From JAGOUU01 sp964609155 (lineage in GTDB: Bacteria; Pseudomonadota; Gammaproteobacteria; JAGOUU01), in the NCBI GenBank assembly GCA_964609155.1, contig CAZSRF010000003.1, positions 38,387 through 102,386 of the forward strand: 64,000 nt of DNA, given 5' to 3'. A program made the position numbers and the translations under genes. The notes under the pieces are model-generated. The model had not been told where the DNA came from. It ran no database searches and saw nothing but the letters and a program-made list of their open reading frames with translations. Each line of letters opens with the position of its first letter. Positions within the stretch are counted from its first letter, which is position 1. Positions 54,178 to 63,362 of the stretch are shown here, in pieces.

Positions 54178-55104
54178 CTATGCTGCTATGGGGGCTGCCA
54201 TATCTGTATGAGTCAAAACCGTACCACCATCACCAACAGCAACATACAGTCCATTACCATACATAATGCTATTTAAAGTATGTGGAACTTCAGGAGGCAA
54301 AACTTGCCATGTAACAGAATCATAACTGCCCACCAATGCACCTTGTTCACCAACAGCAATAAACACATTATTGCCATAAACAACACCTGTTAAACGTTTA
54401 GTCATACCAGGAACAGTGACCGGAGTATTCCAGACAACACCATCATTACTGGAAACTGTTGTACCTACATTACCTACAGCAACAAAGTTACCATTTCCAT
54501 AAGCAACTCCATTCAGCTCTTCAACCGTATGTGTAGCTTGTACCGACCAACTCACAGCATCAGTACTAGTTAGAGCAGTTCCCCAATCGCCAACAGCAAC
54601 AAATTGACCATTACCATACGTCACGGCATTTAGAGTGCTTCGAGTACCACTTGCTTGTGCAGTCCATGCAACACCATCAGTACTAGTTAGCACGACCCCC
54701 GCATCACCTACAGCTACATATTTTCCATTTCCGTAAGTTACACTGTTTAATGAAGTTAGCACGCCACTATTTTGACTATTCCAAGTAACACCATTATCAC
54801 TGGTCAACACGGTTCCCGCCTGCCCAACAGCAACATAAGAACTATTATCACCATAAACCACATCGGTTAATGTACGAGTAGTACCACTGGATTGAACCAT
54901 CCAATTAGACAAGTCCGTGCTAGTATGAACAACCCCAGAGCTGCCAACCAAAACATACATACCATTACCATAAGCCACGCCCATATATCCAGCAGGCAAT
55001 AAACCATTTTGAACCGCAGTCCACTCACTATCAAGAACCGACGAAAAAGCAGAAGAAACAAAAAATGCACATAATAACAAACATTTTTTAATCCAATTTT
55101 TCAT
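54178..55104 (-). CDS. Exported seven-repeat beta-propeller protein
   Basis: 308 residues from the ATG at 55104; the frame opens at 55152 but GGGAG lies about 6 nt before this ATG and gives a signal peptide (MKNWIKKCLL...SSAFSS). Seven repeats of about 40 residues share YGNGxYVAVGDxGTVLTSTDxxxW, a BNR/Ycf48-like pattern that predicts a seven-bladed propeller. No enzyme motif. Repeats 3 and 4 are closest. Likely a periplasmic or secreted adhesion or assembly protein. Confidence 0.8.
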   Translation of the reverse strand: MKNWIKKCLLLCAFFVSSAFSSVLDSEWTAVQNGLLPAGYMGVAYGNGMYVLVGSSGVVHTSTDLSNWMVQSSGTTRTLTDVVYGDNSSYVAVGQAGTVLTSDNGVTWNSQNSGVLTSLNSVTYGNGKYVAVGDAGVVLTSTDGVAWTAQASGTRSTLNAVTYGNGQFVAVGDWGTALTSTDAVSWSVQATHTVEELNGVAYGNGNFVAVGNVGTTVSSNDGVVWNTPVTVPGMTKRLTGVVYGNNVFIAVGEQGALVGSYDSVTWQVLPPEVPHTLNSIMYGNGLYVAVGDGGTVLTHTDMAAPIAA

Positions 55105-55290
55105 AACATACTCCCTATTTTTAATTAAAATTACATCTGCCAATGCAATCATTAATATTACATTGATTCAAATATTCTACGTATATATATTATTATTAAC
55201 AACTTAATTATTGAAATTAAAATAATACCTTTTTGTATTATCAGACATCGAGAGTATTAACAAATATTAATATTAATTTTATAAATTAAT

Positions 55291-57087
55291 CTAACTTTCA
55301 CTATCTTTGTTAATTTTATTAATTTTGTTATCTTTTTCTGTGTTATTAAGCGTTTCTACTATACTGATTTGAACCATAGAATGCAGCTTTATTATCCATG
55401 GTAATGCAAGTACAGAAACAAAACCGATAATAGCAATGATAAAAACTAGTATCTCAAAAGGTGGTAATATCTTTGCGCTTATCATTAATATTAAAACTAC
55501 AATAGCTATAGTTGCGATAAACAATAATAAGTTAGAAATAAACCCACGTAATCTAATAGCCAATTTTTCATCTAAATATCCTGAAATACTCAGCTCTGAT
55601 AATAGCTCCGTGAGAGCCTTAATTTTTCTATAAGCCGCTACTAGAGATGGTAGTGATAAAATAAATGCAACTGCCCAAATAATAGTTTTTTGAAAATACA
55701 AATCTGTTATTTGTAAAATCATTTTGCCTATTTCTGTTTTTGCTATAAAACTAGCCATTAAAAACACAGCAATAACAATAAATAAGTTTATTATTATATG
55801 CACAATACATCTTCTAATAATTTTTAATAGTTCCATATTATCTTGGTGAGGATGGATACTTTTTATCAATTTAAGATATAGTTTAATTAATCTTTTAATT
55901 CTTGATGGAACAATCTTGTTAAGAAAAAGTGCTACAGCATCAGAGTATGTTATTAAAAAAGGTGTGAATAATGTAGTGATAACTGAGACACAAACTGCAA
56001 TATCATATAAAAAACCATCTGTTACTTTTAAACTCATACCTAATGCGGCGATAATAAAAGAAAACTCTCCAATTTGAGCAAGCCCCATCCCAACCTGTAA
56101 AGCAGTCTTTGGTCCTCTGCCGGTTAAAAGCATTCCCAAGCTGTTACTAAAAATTTTTCCAAAAATTACCAATACAGTAATTATAGTAATGGCAAGCCAT
56201 TGCGTTTGTAATATATGGGGATCAAATAATAACCCAACAGATACGAAAAAAATTGCACAAAACATATCACGGATAGGGTGAATTAACCCTTCTATTTTTA
56301 CAAGTTGCCTTGACTCTGCAATTATCGCCCCCATAATAAATGCACCTAAAGCAGTACTATAGCCTAATTTTGCAACCAACAAACAAAAACCAAAACAAAG
56401 TCCCAATACTGTTATTAAAAGTATTTCATTACTTCGTAATTTGGCTATATATGAAAGTATTTTAGGTACTAATAATATCCCAATAACTAAGGATAAAATT
56501 AAAAAAGATGTTAATTTAGTCACAGAAGCGATAATATCGATAAATTCTAGCGAACCTGCTATTGCAATACTTGATAAAAAAGTCAAAATAAGAATAGCAA
56601 AAATGTCCTCTACGATAAGTATACCAAAAATTAATTGTGATGATTGCTTATTCTTTAGTTTCAACTCATCCAAAGTTTTTACTATAATTGTTGTAGACGA
56701 AATAGCTAATATAGCTCCCAAGAAAATAGAGCTAAACTGAGTCCATCCAAATAATTTACCAACCTCATACCCCAAGAGCATCATGAGAACAATTTCTAGA
56801 AAGGAGGCTATAAAAGCAGATCCCCCTACTCTCTTTAACTTATGAAGATTAAATTCTAACCCTAAAGAAAACATTAAAAATATAACTCCAAGCTCAGCAA
56901 GAATATTAATAGTGTGTGGATTGGAAATTAAAGCAAAAGGAGGAATGTATGGGCCAATAATTACACCCGCTATAATATAACCTAGAACTACTGGCTGCTT
57001 TAACCAATAGCAGATAACAGTGACACAAGCAGTAACAATCATTATAACTGCCAAGTCTTGTATAAATGTCAAAGCATAGCTATTCAT
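55291..57087 (-). CDS. CPA2-type monovalent cation:proton antiporter
   Basis: 598 residues, about 12-13 TM segments in the main domain (VLGYIIAGVIIGPYIPP, ELGVIFLMFSLGLEF, GILIVEDIFAILIL with the ion-binding Asp, GAFIMGAIIAES). It matches KefB/KefC/YbaL-type CPA2 exchangers but lacks the TrkA-N/RCK regulatory domain. Instead, residues 400-570 have extra membrane segments and a Lys/Asn-rich tail. Function in K+ or Na+/H+ exchange is inferred. Confidence 0.85.
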   Translation of the reverse strand: MNSYALTFIQDLAVIMIVTACVTVICYWLKQPVVLGYIIAGVIIGPYIPPFALISNPHTINILAELGVIFLMFSLGLEFNLHKLKRVGGSAFIASFLEIVLMMLLGYEVGKLFGWTQFSSIFLGAILAISSTTIIVKTLDELKLKNKQSSQLIFGILIVEDIFAILILTFLSSIAIAGSLEFIDIIASVTKLTSFLILSLVIGILLVPKILSYIAKLRSNEILLITVLGLCFGFCLLVAKLGYSTALGAFIMGAIIAESRQLVKIEGLIHPIRDMFCAIFFVSVGLLFDPHILQTQWLAITIITVLVIFGKIFSNSLGMLLTGRGPKTALQVGMGLAQIGEFSFIIAALGMSLKVTDGFLYDIAVCVSVITTLFTPFLITYSDAVALFLNKIVPSRIKRLIKLYLKLIKSIHPHQDNMELLKIIRRCIVHIIINLFIVIAVFLMASFIAKTEIGKMILQITDLYFQKTIIWAVAFILSLPSLVAAYRKIKALTELLSELSISGYLDEKLAIRLRGFISNLLLFIATIAIVVLILMISAKILPPFEILVFIIAIIGFVSVLALPWIIKLHSMVQISIVETLNNTEKDNKINKINKDSES

Positions 57088-57263
57088 TAGAAAACTAACT
57101 TCTTACCGGGTGATTTAGTTATAATTCCTCTCGTATAAACTATAGTTTATAATCTATAAAAAAGAGATTTTAAATTATTTATAACTCAATGGTGGGTATT
57201 AATTTTATAACTATTGCAGGTGCAGCAGAATAATAAGCGAATTAAAAGATGTAATCAAAACTC

Positions 57264-57308
57264 CCTCCACCACCAACCAATCGAAGTTGGAAGACAGAAA
57301 GGTGGAGG
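57264..57308. other. Nested stem-loop downstream of the 35-residue ORF
   Basis: Outer arms CCTCCACC (57264-57271) and GGTGGAGG (57301-57308) enclose CCAAC/GTTGG (57273-57277, 57286-57290). On the minus strand it begins about 24 bp after the stop of the Lys-rich ORF and is followed by only a short T-tract (TTTTG), so it is a weak terminator or another structured element. Confidence 0.55.
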
Positions 57309-57331
57309 AAAATAAATATGTAGCTAATGTA

Positions 57332-57439
57332 TTATTTTTTACCCTCTTTTTTTGCTTTTTTACGTTCTTGTTTTTCTTTAATAGAAACCTTTGGTTTACC
57401 TTTGCTTTTATCTTTTACCTTGTCTTTACCTTTTGCCAT
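57332..57439 (-). CDS. Short Lys-rich basic protein (35 residues)
   Basis: A 36-codon frame beginning MAKGKDKVKDKSKG and ending KKAKKEGKK, then TAA. Over 40% Lys with no hydrophobic stretch, similar in kind to small basic nucleic-acid-binding proteins. A GGGAG ribosome site lies about 6 nt upstream and a stem-loop follows the stop, which support expression. It is too short for a function to be proposed. Confidence 0.65.
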   Translation of the reverse strand: MAKGKDKVKDKSKGKPKVSIKEKQERKKAKKEGKK

Positions 57440-57661
57440 AATAATCTCCCGTTATATTATTGTTTATTTAATTAATAAAATAACCTGCCTACGCTATCTA
57501 CCCATATATACTACCACTTTTATGCTATAAAACAACACTAAACGCCTCAAGCAACTCTTATCTCTTGCGTACATTATTTTCTTATCAAAACAGCATAGTA
57601 GCTTAGCAGAATATGCTGTAGTACAATATTTCTATCTGGCTTACCCGGGAAAACTACGTCT

Positions 57662-58480
57662 ATGCAAAGTCCTAAAATGTTATTTATTGGTGGTGGTAAT
57701 ATTACTTCTGCTTTAGTGTCTGGACTGATGAACACTGATCTATTCTTGCCCAATAATATATCTATATTGGATCACAACGCAGATAAATTAAATAATTTAA
57801 AAAAATTATTTAATTTTACAACTTTTAACAGCTTAGATAATTGCAAAAATCTCATTCAAGAGCAAGATATAATTATCTTGGCTGTAAAGCCTTATCATGT
57901 ACAAAAAGTCTGCGAAAATATCTCTAACTTCCTGAGTACTAAAACTGTCATTGTATCAGTAGCTGCTGGCATAAGTATAAATCAGCTTGAACAATGGCTA
58001 TTAAATAATAACTCAATACTGCGAGCGATGCCAAATACACCTGTCAGTATTAACCAAGGTGTTACTATTTTATATGCAAAAAAAATATTTAATTTTGAGC
58101 TAGTTCAAAATCTATTTCAAAGAGTTGGGGAAATAATATGGGTGCAATCTGAAGAAGAAATCACCACATCCATGGCCATAAGTGGATGCGGGCCAGCTTA
58201 TATTTTCTTACTCTGCGAAAGTCTATTAGCTGCAGCAAGCAGTTTAAATATCCCACCAAAAACAGCAAAATTATTAATAAAACAAACTATTCATGGCGCT
58301 TGTAGCCTATTTGCAAACTCTTGCGAAGCACCAGAAACTTTACGCAAAAACGTCACTTCCCCCAATGGGACAACAGAAGCTGCTATAAAAATTCTAGATC
58401 CTCAGCAACAAAAACAGCTTTATACTACAGCACTGCATGCCGCTGTGCAACGTGCAAAGGAAATTGAGACTAATATTTAA
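57662..58480 (+). CDS. proC: Pyrroline-5-carboxylate reductase
   Basis: 272 residues, standard for ProC, last step of proline synthesis. FIGGGNITSALVSGL (cofactor-binding), ILAVKPYHVQKV, LRAMPNTPVSINQG and ISGCGPAY motifs are all present. Stands alone; 285 bp follow before the TolC-like gene with no terminator visible. Confidence 0.94.
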   Translation: MQSPKMLFIGGGNITSALVSGLMNTDLFLPNNISILDHNADKLNNLKKLFNFTTFNSLDNCKNLIQEQDIIILAVKPYHVQKVCENISNFLSTKTVIVSVAAGISINQLEQWLLNNNSILRAMPNTPVSINQGVTILYAKKIFNFELVQNLFQRVGEIIWVQSEEEITTSMAISGCGPAYIFLLCESLLAAASSLNIPPKTAKLLIKQTIHGACSLFANSCEAPETLRKNVTSPNGTTEAAIKILDPQQQKQLYTTALHAAVQRAKEIETNI

Positions 58481-58765
58481 TATCACGTCTCCAGCCATTC
58501 TTAGTTTTCAAAGTAACAATTAGTTTTCTCGTATTTTTTCATTATTCTATCAAGCCTTGTGACCTCTATAGTATTAGTCATTTTGCCAAATACTATAAAC
58601 ACTTAAACTTCGACACTTAAATACTGTAATTGCGCTTGCTTTTTTTTAATCTATTCTATACTTTAAAATATCAATAAAAATAATATAACAAGTTGTAATA
58701 CAAACTATAAACTATTTAAATATTCGCCTTCGTAGGATTACTTTAACAAGGATTGAATTAGCACC

Positions 58766-60823
58766 ATGATCTTAAAATCTATTTTAAGTTACAAACATTC
58801 CGTTACAATAACCACTACGATCATTGGAATGGCATCCTTAATTTTTAGCACAAATCTATACAGTGATGATTTATTAACTATTTATTCAAAAGCTGCCAAA
58901 AGAGATCCCATTATAGCTCAAGCACAAGCAACTTATGAATCCGAAAGGCAAAATCTTCCAATTGCTGTTGCAGAACTATTACCTCAATTATTTTTGCGTG
59001 CAGGCATAAACAGGGATAAGATTTTAGATCTTTCTAGTAACCAAACAAACTCAATTAAAACAACCAACGCAACTAAACGAACTAGCCCAACTGTGCGTTC
59101 AAAATATTTTGCACTTAATTTAAGTCAGAGCTTATTTGAATGGGATAAAATACAAAAATATTTGCAATCTGAATATGTAGTACAAAAAGCTATGCATGAC
59201 TTAGAAGCAGCTAAACAAGATCTTCTTATTAGGATAAGTGAAGCTTATTTTAATATATTACAAGCTGAAGACATTTTAGAATACACAAAGACTGAAAAGA
59301 TAGCTATTAATGAAATGTATAAACAAGCACAAGCACGATTTGATGTTGGACTTATAGCTGTTGCGGATGTTGAAGAAGCTAAAGCTCGCTATAATGCCAA
59401 AAGCGCAGATGAGATAAAAGCAGCTAATGACATAGCCAATAAATATGAAGATCTTAATGCGATTGTTGGTGAGAAAATACAACAAATAGATATCTTAAGT
59501 CCTAGTTTTAAAGCAGATTACCCTAAACCTAGCATTATGGAAAAATGGGTAGCCATGGCTATAAAACGTAATCATACATTGATGAGTCAAGAGCTTGCTT
59601 ATTGCGTTATGGAAAAAAATGAAGATATTGCCTTTGCAGGACACTTACCTAATGTAAAACTAAATGCTAGATATACTGGTAGAGAGGGTAATCGAAGCAT
59701 CATCATTGACGAAATAAGTACAGTAAAAGGTTATATCAATACTTATGGTGCATCAATAGATGGCAGTTGGGAGTTATTTGCTAGCGGTGGCACACAGGCT
59801 AAAATTAATCAAGCAAGATTTAATACATATGCAGAAGGCTTTAATACTGAAAAAGTAAGACGAGGTATTATTAGTGATACAAGACAATCTTACAGAAATA
59901 TTGTTACTAGCTTAAGTCAGATAAAAGCTCTTGAAGTAGCTCAATTATCAAGTGTAAGCGCACTTGATGCAACAAAAGCCGGTTATGATCTAGGTACAAG
60001 AGCCAGTATAGATGTTTTAAATCGTTTAACTGATTTATACAATCAAAAGCAGCGATTAGCTATTGCTAAATATACTTATATTAAAAACATAATAAAACTC
60101 AAACAGGATAGCGGCATATTGAGCAACGAAGATATGGCTGTTATTAATAAATGGCTTGTAACTAAAGATTTTAAAAACAAAAATCATTTAGATAAAACAG
60201 ATGTTCGAGAAACCATTTTGCAAAGTATGAAGAACAGCGATGAGCAAAGAACAAAAGAAATCAAGCAAACTTCTAAAGATCCCATTAAAACTGATATCAA
60301 AAAAACAGGTAACATTAATACAGATAATTCTACAATAAAACCTAATGGCAACAGTGTAAAAACTTTAGAAACAAATAAAAATATTGTTAATTCTAACAAA
60401 TCTAATAGCTCTAATGATTCTGCTCTCTCTACTGATTCTAAAAAAATACAATCTTTACCAAACAGCAAAGACATCAGCAAATCTCCTACTTCTGGGCTAT
60501 CCGGAGCAGAAAAAAAAGATATTACACCTAGTAAAGATAATGTTAAAAAAATTGAATTATGCCCTCCTAATACCGTTTGCGATAAAATACAGTCTAATAT
60601 AAAAAAATCTGAGATTGATTCTTATCTTAACTTAGAGTTACCATCACTTGATGATGAAGATGATTTACAGTTAGGGATAAATATAAAAGAACTTCCTAAG
60701 CCGTCAAAAAAGATAGTCAGTTCAAAAAATTCTAAATTAGCTCGTAAAGAATCAACCGCACGGCTTGAAGAAAAATTACAACAAATCATCGCTGATTATA
60801 AAAAAAATCAAAATGAAAACTAA
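58766..60823 (+). CDS. TolC-family outer-membrane efflux protein with long C-terminal tail
   Basis: 685 residues, far longer than TolC (about 470). Signal peptide (about 1-33), then two OEP repeats: AEDILEYTKTEKIAIN...QAQARFDVGLIAVADVEEA and the matching second half (SALDATKAGYDLGTRASIDVLN). The tail (about 460-685) is Lys/Ser/Asn-rich and disordered with EKK, DDED patches and two cysteines (LCPPNTVC). Overlaps the next TolC-like gene by 11 bp, suggesting translational coupling. Forms the outer part of a type I secretion or efflux channel. Confidence 0.83.
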   Translation: MILKSILSYKHSVTITTTIIGMASLIFSTNLYSDDLLTIYSKAAKRDPIIAQAQATYESERQNLPIAVAELLPQLFLRAGINRDKILDLSSNQTNSIKTTNATKRTSPTVRSKYFALNLSQSLFEWDKIQKYLQSEYVVQKAMHDLEAAKQDLLIRISEAYFNILQAEDILEYTKTEKIAINEMYKQAQARFDVGLIAVADVEEAKARYNAKSADEIKAANDIANKYEDLNAIVGEKIQQIDILSPSFKADYPKPSIMEKWVAMAIKRNHTLMSQELAYCVMEKNEDIAFAGHLPNVKLNARYTGREGNRSIIIDEISTVKGYINTYGASIDGSWELFASGGTQAKINQARFNTYAEGFNTEKVRRGIISDTRQSYRNIVTSLSQIKALEVAQLSSVSALDATKAGYDLGTRASIDVLNRLTDLYNQKQRLAIAKYTYIKNIIKLKQDSGILSNEDMAVINKWLVTKDFKNKNHLDKTDVRETILQSMKNSDEQRTKEIKQTSKDPIKTDIKKTGNINTDNSTIKPNGNSVKTLETNKNIVNSNKSNSSNDSALSTDSKKIQSLPNSKDISKSPTSGLSGAEKKDITPSKDNVKKIELCPPNTVCDKIQSNIKKSEIDSYLNLELPSLDDEDDLQLGINIKELPKPSKKIVSSKNSKLARKESTARLEEKLQQIIADYKKNQNEN

Positions 60824-62447
60824 GAGTTTAAAGAAAATTTGTTGGTGCTTATGCTACTTTAGCATCACATATAGTTCAAACTTTATAGCAGCTGATCTTA
60901 TTGATATTTATAAACTTGCTGAAAGAAATGATGCTGTTATTCAACAAGCAAGAGAAGTATTTCTTTCAACGCAGCAAGAAAAGAATATAAAAAGAGGCGC
61001 TTTGCTACCAAACATCACACTATATGCTGGCAGAGGCCTTAATAGGATCACTCACGTAGCAAAACCACTGCGTTTTTATAATAAATATTATGATCTACGA
61101 CTAGAGCAAATTATTTTTGACTGGGCAAAATGGAATACTTACTTAAGAACAGAACCCTTAATAACAAGTGCAGAAAAAACTTTATACACTGCTAATCAAG
61201 ATTTAATAATCAGAGTCAGCGAGGCTTATTTTAATATTTTAGCAGCTCAAGATAGCATTCTGTATTATGAAAAACAATATGAAGCTACTAACGAGTTATT
61301 ACAACAAGCAAATGCACGTCTAGAAGTAGGAGAGATTACTATTGCTGATGTAGATCAAGTCAAAGCTGATCTTGCTTCTGCTAATGCTTATCTTATCCAA
61401 ACTAGAAATGATTTAGCCAATGCTAGAGAAAAACTTCATGAAATTATTTATGTTAATGTTCCTGAAATTGCAACACTTAATGAAAAAATTTCTCTCCCAG
61501 ATGTTTCACCAAAATCTTTAAATGCATGGTTAGAACTTAGTAACAAATATAATTTAGATATGCAAGTAGCTAATGCCAATCGTCAAGTAGCTAATAAAGA
61601 CATTAGCATTGCTGAAGGTGATTTTTTACCCACCGCTAAATTTACTACTCGCTTAAGAGGAAGTGATGGTAGATTAATTAGGGACGCTGCATTCATCAGT
61701 CAAAGACAATTTGTTAACTTCTGGTACATGAATGTTGAAGTTACTAGCCCTAATTTAAATCCTTATGGAGCCATTGCAAAGACTAATCAAGCAAGAGCGT
61801 TATATCACGTAGCTGATGAAAAATATATCGAAGCATATAGAAAAGCACAGATGCTCATTGCCCAGTATTATCGCTCTCTTTCAAACGGCAAAGAACAAAT
61901 AAAGGCATTGAATCAGGCTATTAAGTCATCTAATATTGCCTTAGATTCTAATAAAGCAAATTTTCAATTAGGAACTCGTACTTATGTCATTATTTTACAA
62001 AATATTTCCGATCTTTATCGAGTCCAGCGTGATTATAAATTAGCCATTTATGAATATTTATTAAATTCGCTAAAACTTGAAAATGCAGCAGGCAGACTTG
62101 ATATTCAAGATCTCGCAAAAATAAATAAGTTATTAACAAATGTATCTAATAGATTTAATCAGCAAGTTACAGAAAAATCAACTACTATCAGCAATAACAA
62201 AATTAAAATTAGTAGTACAGACACGAAAGATAACAAGCTCAATGTATCTTTAGACAGTCTTAAATTAAAACAAAACTCGCCAGAAAGCTATGAAGATATC
62301 CCTGTCATCAGTCCTACTAATTTATCAGCAGTAGATGTTAAAGCAACAGCACCAGTCGTCAAAACAACACCTAAAATTCTTAAAACTCATAAAAGTTACC
62401 AACCATATAGATTTGATCAAATTTACAAGTCTTCTAATCAAGAGTAA
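60813..62447 (+). CDS. Second TolC-family outer-membrane efflux protein
   Basis: 544 residues from the ATG at 60813; the frame reaches a TTG at 60765 inside the first gene but the overlap and signal peptide (MKTKSLKKICWCLCYF...NFIAA) favour the ATG. OEP repeats with QANARLEVGEITIADVDQV and the second-half ANFQLGTRTYVIILQN. A Lys/Ser-rich tail (about 455-544) follows. Tandem, related to the preceding TolC; no partner inner-membrane pump or membrane-fusion protein is adjacent. Confidence 0.83.
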   Translation: MKTKSLKKICWCLCYFSITYSSNFIAADLIDIYKLAERNDAVIQQAREVFLSTQQEKNIKRGALLPNITLYAGRGLNRITHVAKPLRFYNKYYDLRLEQIIFDWAKWNTYLRTEPLITSAEKTLYTANQDLIIRVSEAYFNILAAQDSILYYEKQYEATNELLQQANARLEVGEITIADVDQVKADLASANAYLIQTRNDLANAREKLHEIIYVNVPEIATLNEKISLPDVSPKSLNAWLELSNKYNLDMQVANANRQVANKDISIAEGDFLPTAKFTTRLRGSDGRLIRDAAFISQRQFVNFWYMNVEVTSPNLNPYGAIAKTNQARALYHVADEKYIEAYRKAQMLIAQYYRSLSNGKEQIKALNQAIKSSNIALDSNKANFQLGTRTYVIILQNISDLYRVQRDYKLAIYEYLLNSLKLENAAGRLDIQDLAKINKLLTNVSNRFNQQVTEKSTTISNNKIKISSTDTKDNKLNVSLDSLKLKQNSPESYEDIPVISPTNLSAVDVKATAPVVKTTPKILKTHKSYQPYRFDQIYKSSNQE

Positions 62448-62551
62448 GCTGTAAAGGATTAGATTTGATCTGGATATTTACAGGTGCATTAGTTCCGAAT
62501 TAGTGTGACAGTTACTCATTTTTGAGACTATAAATAAATTTATGTAACTGC

Positions 62552-63349
62552 TTATTTTTTATTAATTTCTCCTATTCTCTTTCTACCATCAGGACCTATA
62601 CTAAAAAATTTACCTTCTTCTATCCGTTTTTTCTTATCACGACGTAATTCTTCCAAATCTATGCTTTGATCTAATGCATACGTAGCACTGCATATCATAC
62701 AATCTATAGCGTTATCTTTAATAACACGTTTTGGTATGGTAAAAAAAGCATCTCCTTCTGCTGTCATTGGAAACAAGCTACATTCACAATTAGGGCATTT
62801 AACCACTAAACGTAAAAATGCCATACAAAATAAACATAAGGCTGGGAATATGCATAAAACATAGTATATCCATCCATAGGCTTCATTATTCATACTTATT
62901 CCATAGAATTTCCTGCAAATAAAGATTATTCCTAATGATAAACCAGAACCATACATAGAAAATTTATACGCATAAGCTACTAATATGGTTTTTTTAGGAT
63001 TTATAAGATAATCTGCAAAATCACTACAATCTTTATTAATATTAGGATTAGGTTTTTTTTCATAAAAATAAGCTTTTTTGAAGCTTTCTTCTATCCCATG
63101 AAAAGCTAGTGTAAAAAAGATTAAAAAAAATAATGCAGCATAAACAAAACTCTCTAATACCGTAAGATCCTCTGGTAGTAGGCAATTAAGATATACCATA
63201 AATAGATATACTATCGAAAAAAAACTTAGACTTATCCAAACTACTAGCGACTTACTAAAAGATAAGTATTTTATAAAATACATATAAAGAAAAATTGCTA
63301 TAGGAGGAAGAACTAAAATAACTAGAAAAATATTTGTACCTGGTCTCAT
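62552..63349 (-). CDS. Polytopic membrane protein, candidate immunity protein for the RHS gene
   Basis: 265 residues with about five hydrophobic segments (about 7-27, 32-55, 65-88, 125-150, 163-190) and a C-terminal zinc-ribbon-like CPNCECS...CMICSATY. No family recognised. It starts 13 bp after the RHS-type gene on the same strand, the position of immunity genes in polymorphic toxin loci. A membrane immunity protein would fit a toxin that acts in or at the membrane. Context inference only. Confidence 0.55.
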   Translation of the reverse strand: MRPGTNIFLVILVLPPIAIFLYMYFIKYLSFSKSLVVWISLSFFSIVYLFMVYLNCLLPEDLTVLESFVYAALFFLIFFTLAFHGIEESFKKAYFYEKKPNPNINKDCSDFADYLINPKKTILVAYAYKFSMYGSGLSLGIIFICRKFYGISMNNEAYGWIYYVLCIFPALCLFCMAFLRLVVKCPNCECSLFPMTAEGDAFFTIPKRVIKDNAIDCMICSATYALDQSIDLEELRRDKKKRIEEGKFFSIGPDGRKRIGEINKK

Positions 63350-63362
63350 TTAATTTACCAAT

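Noticed and set aside
60184..60602. Overlapping frames (98 and 72 codons) within the TolC tail
   Set aside because: They fall inside the low-complexity Lys/Ser/Asn tail, which produces long frames by composition; the main frame continues through it.
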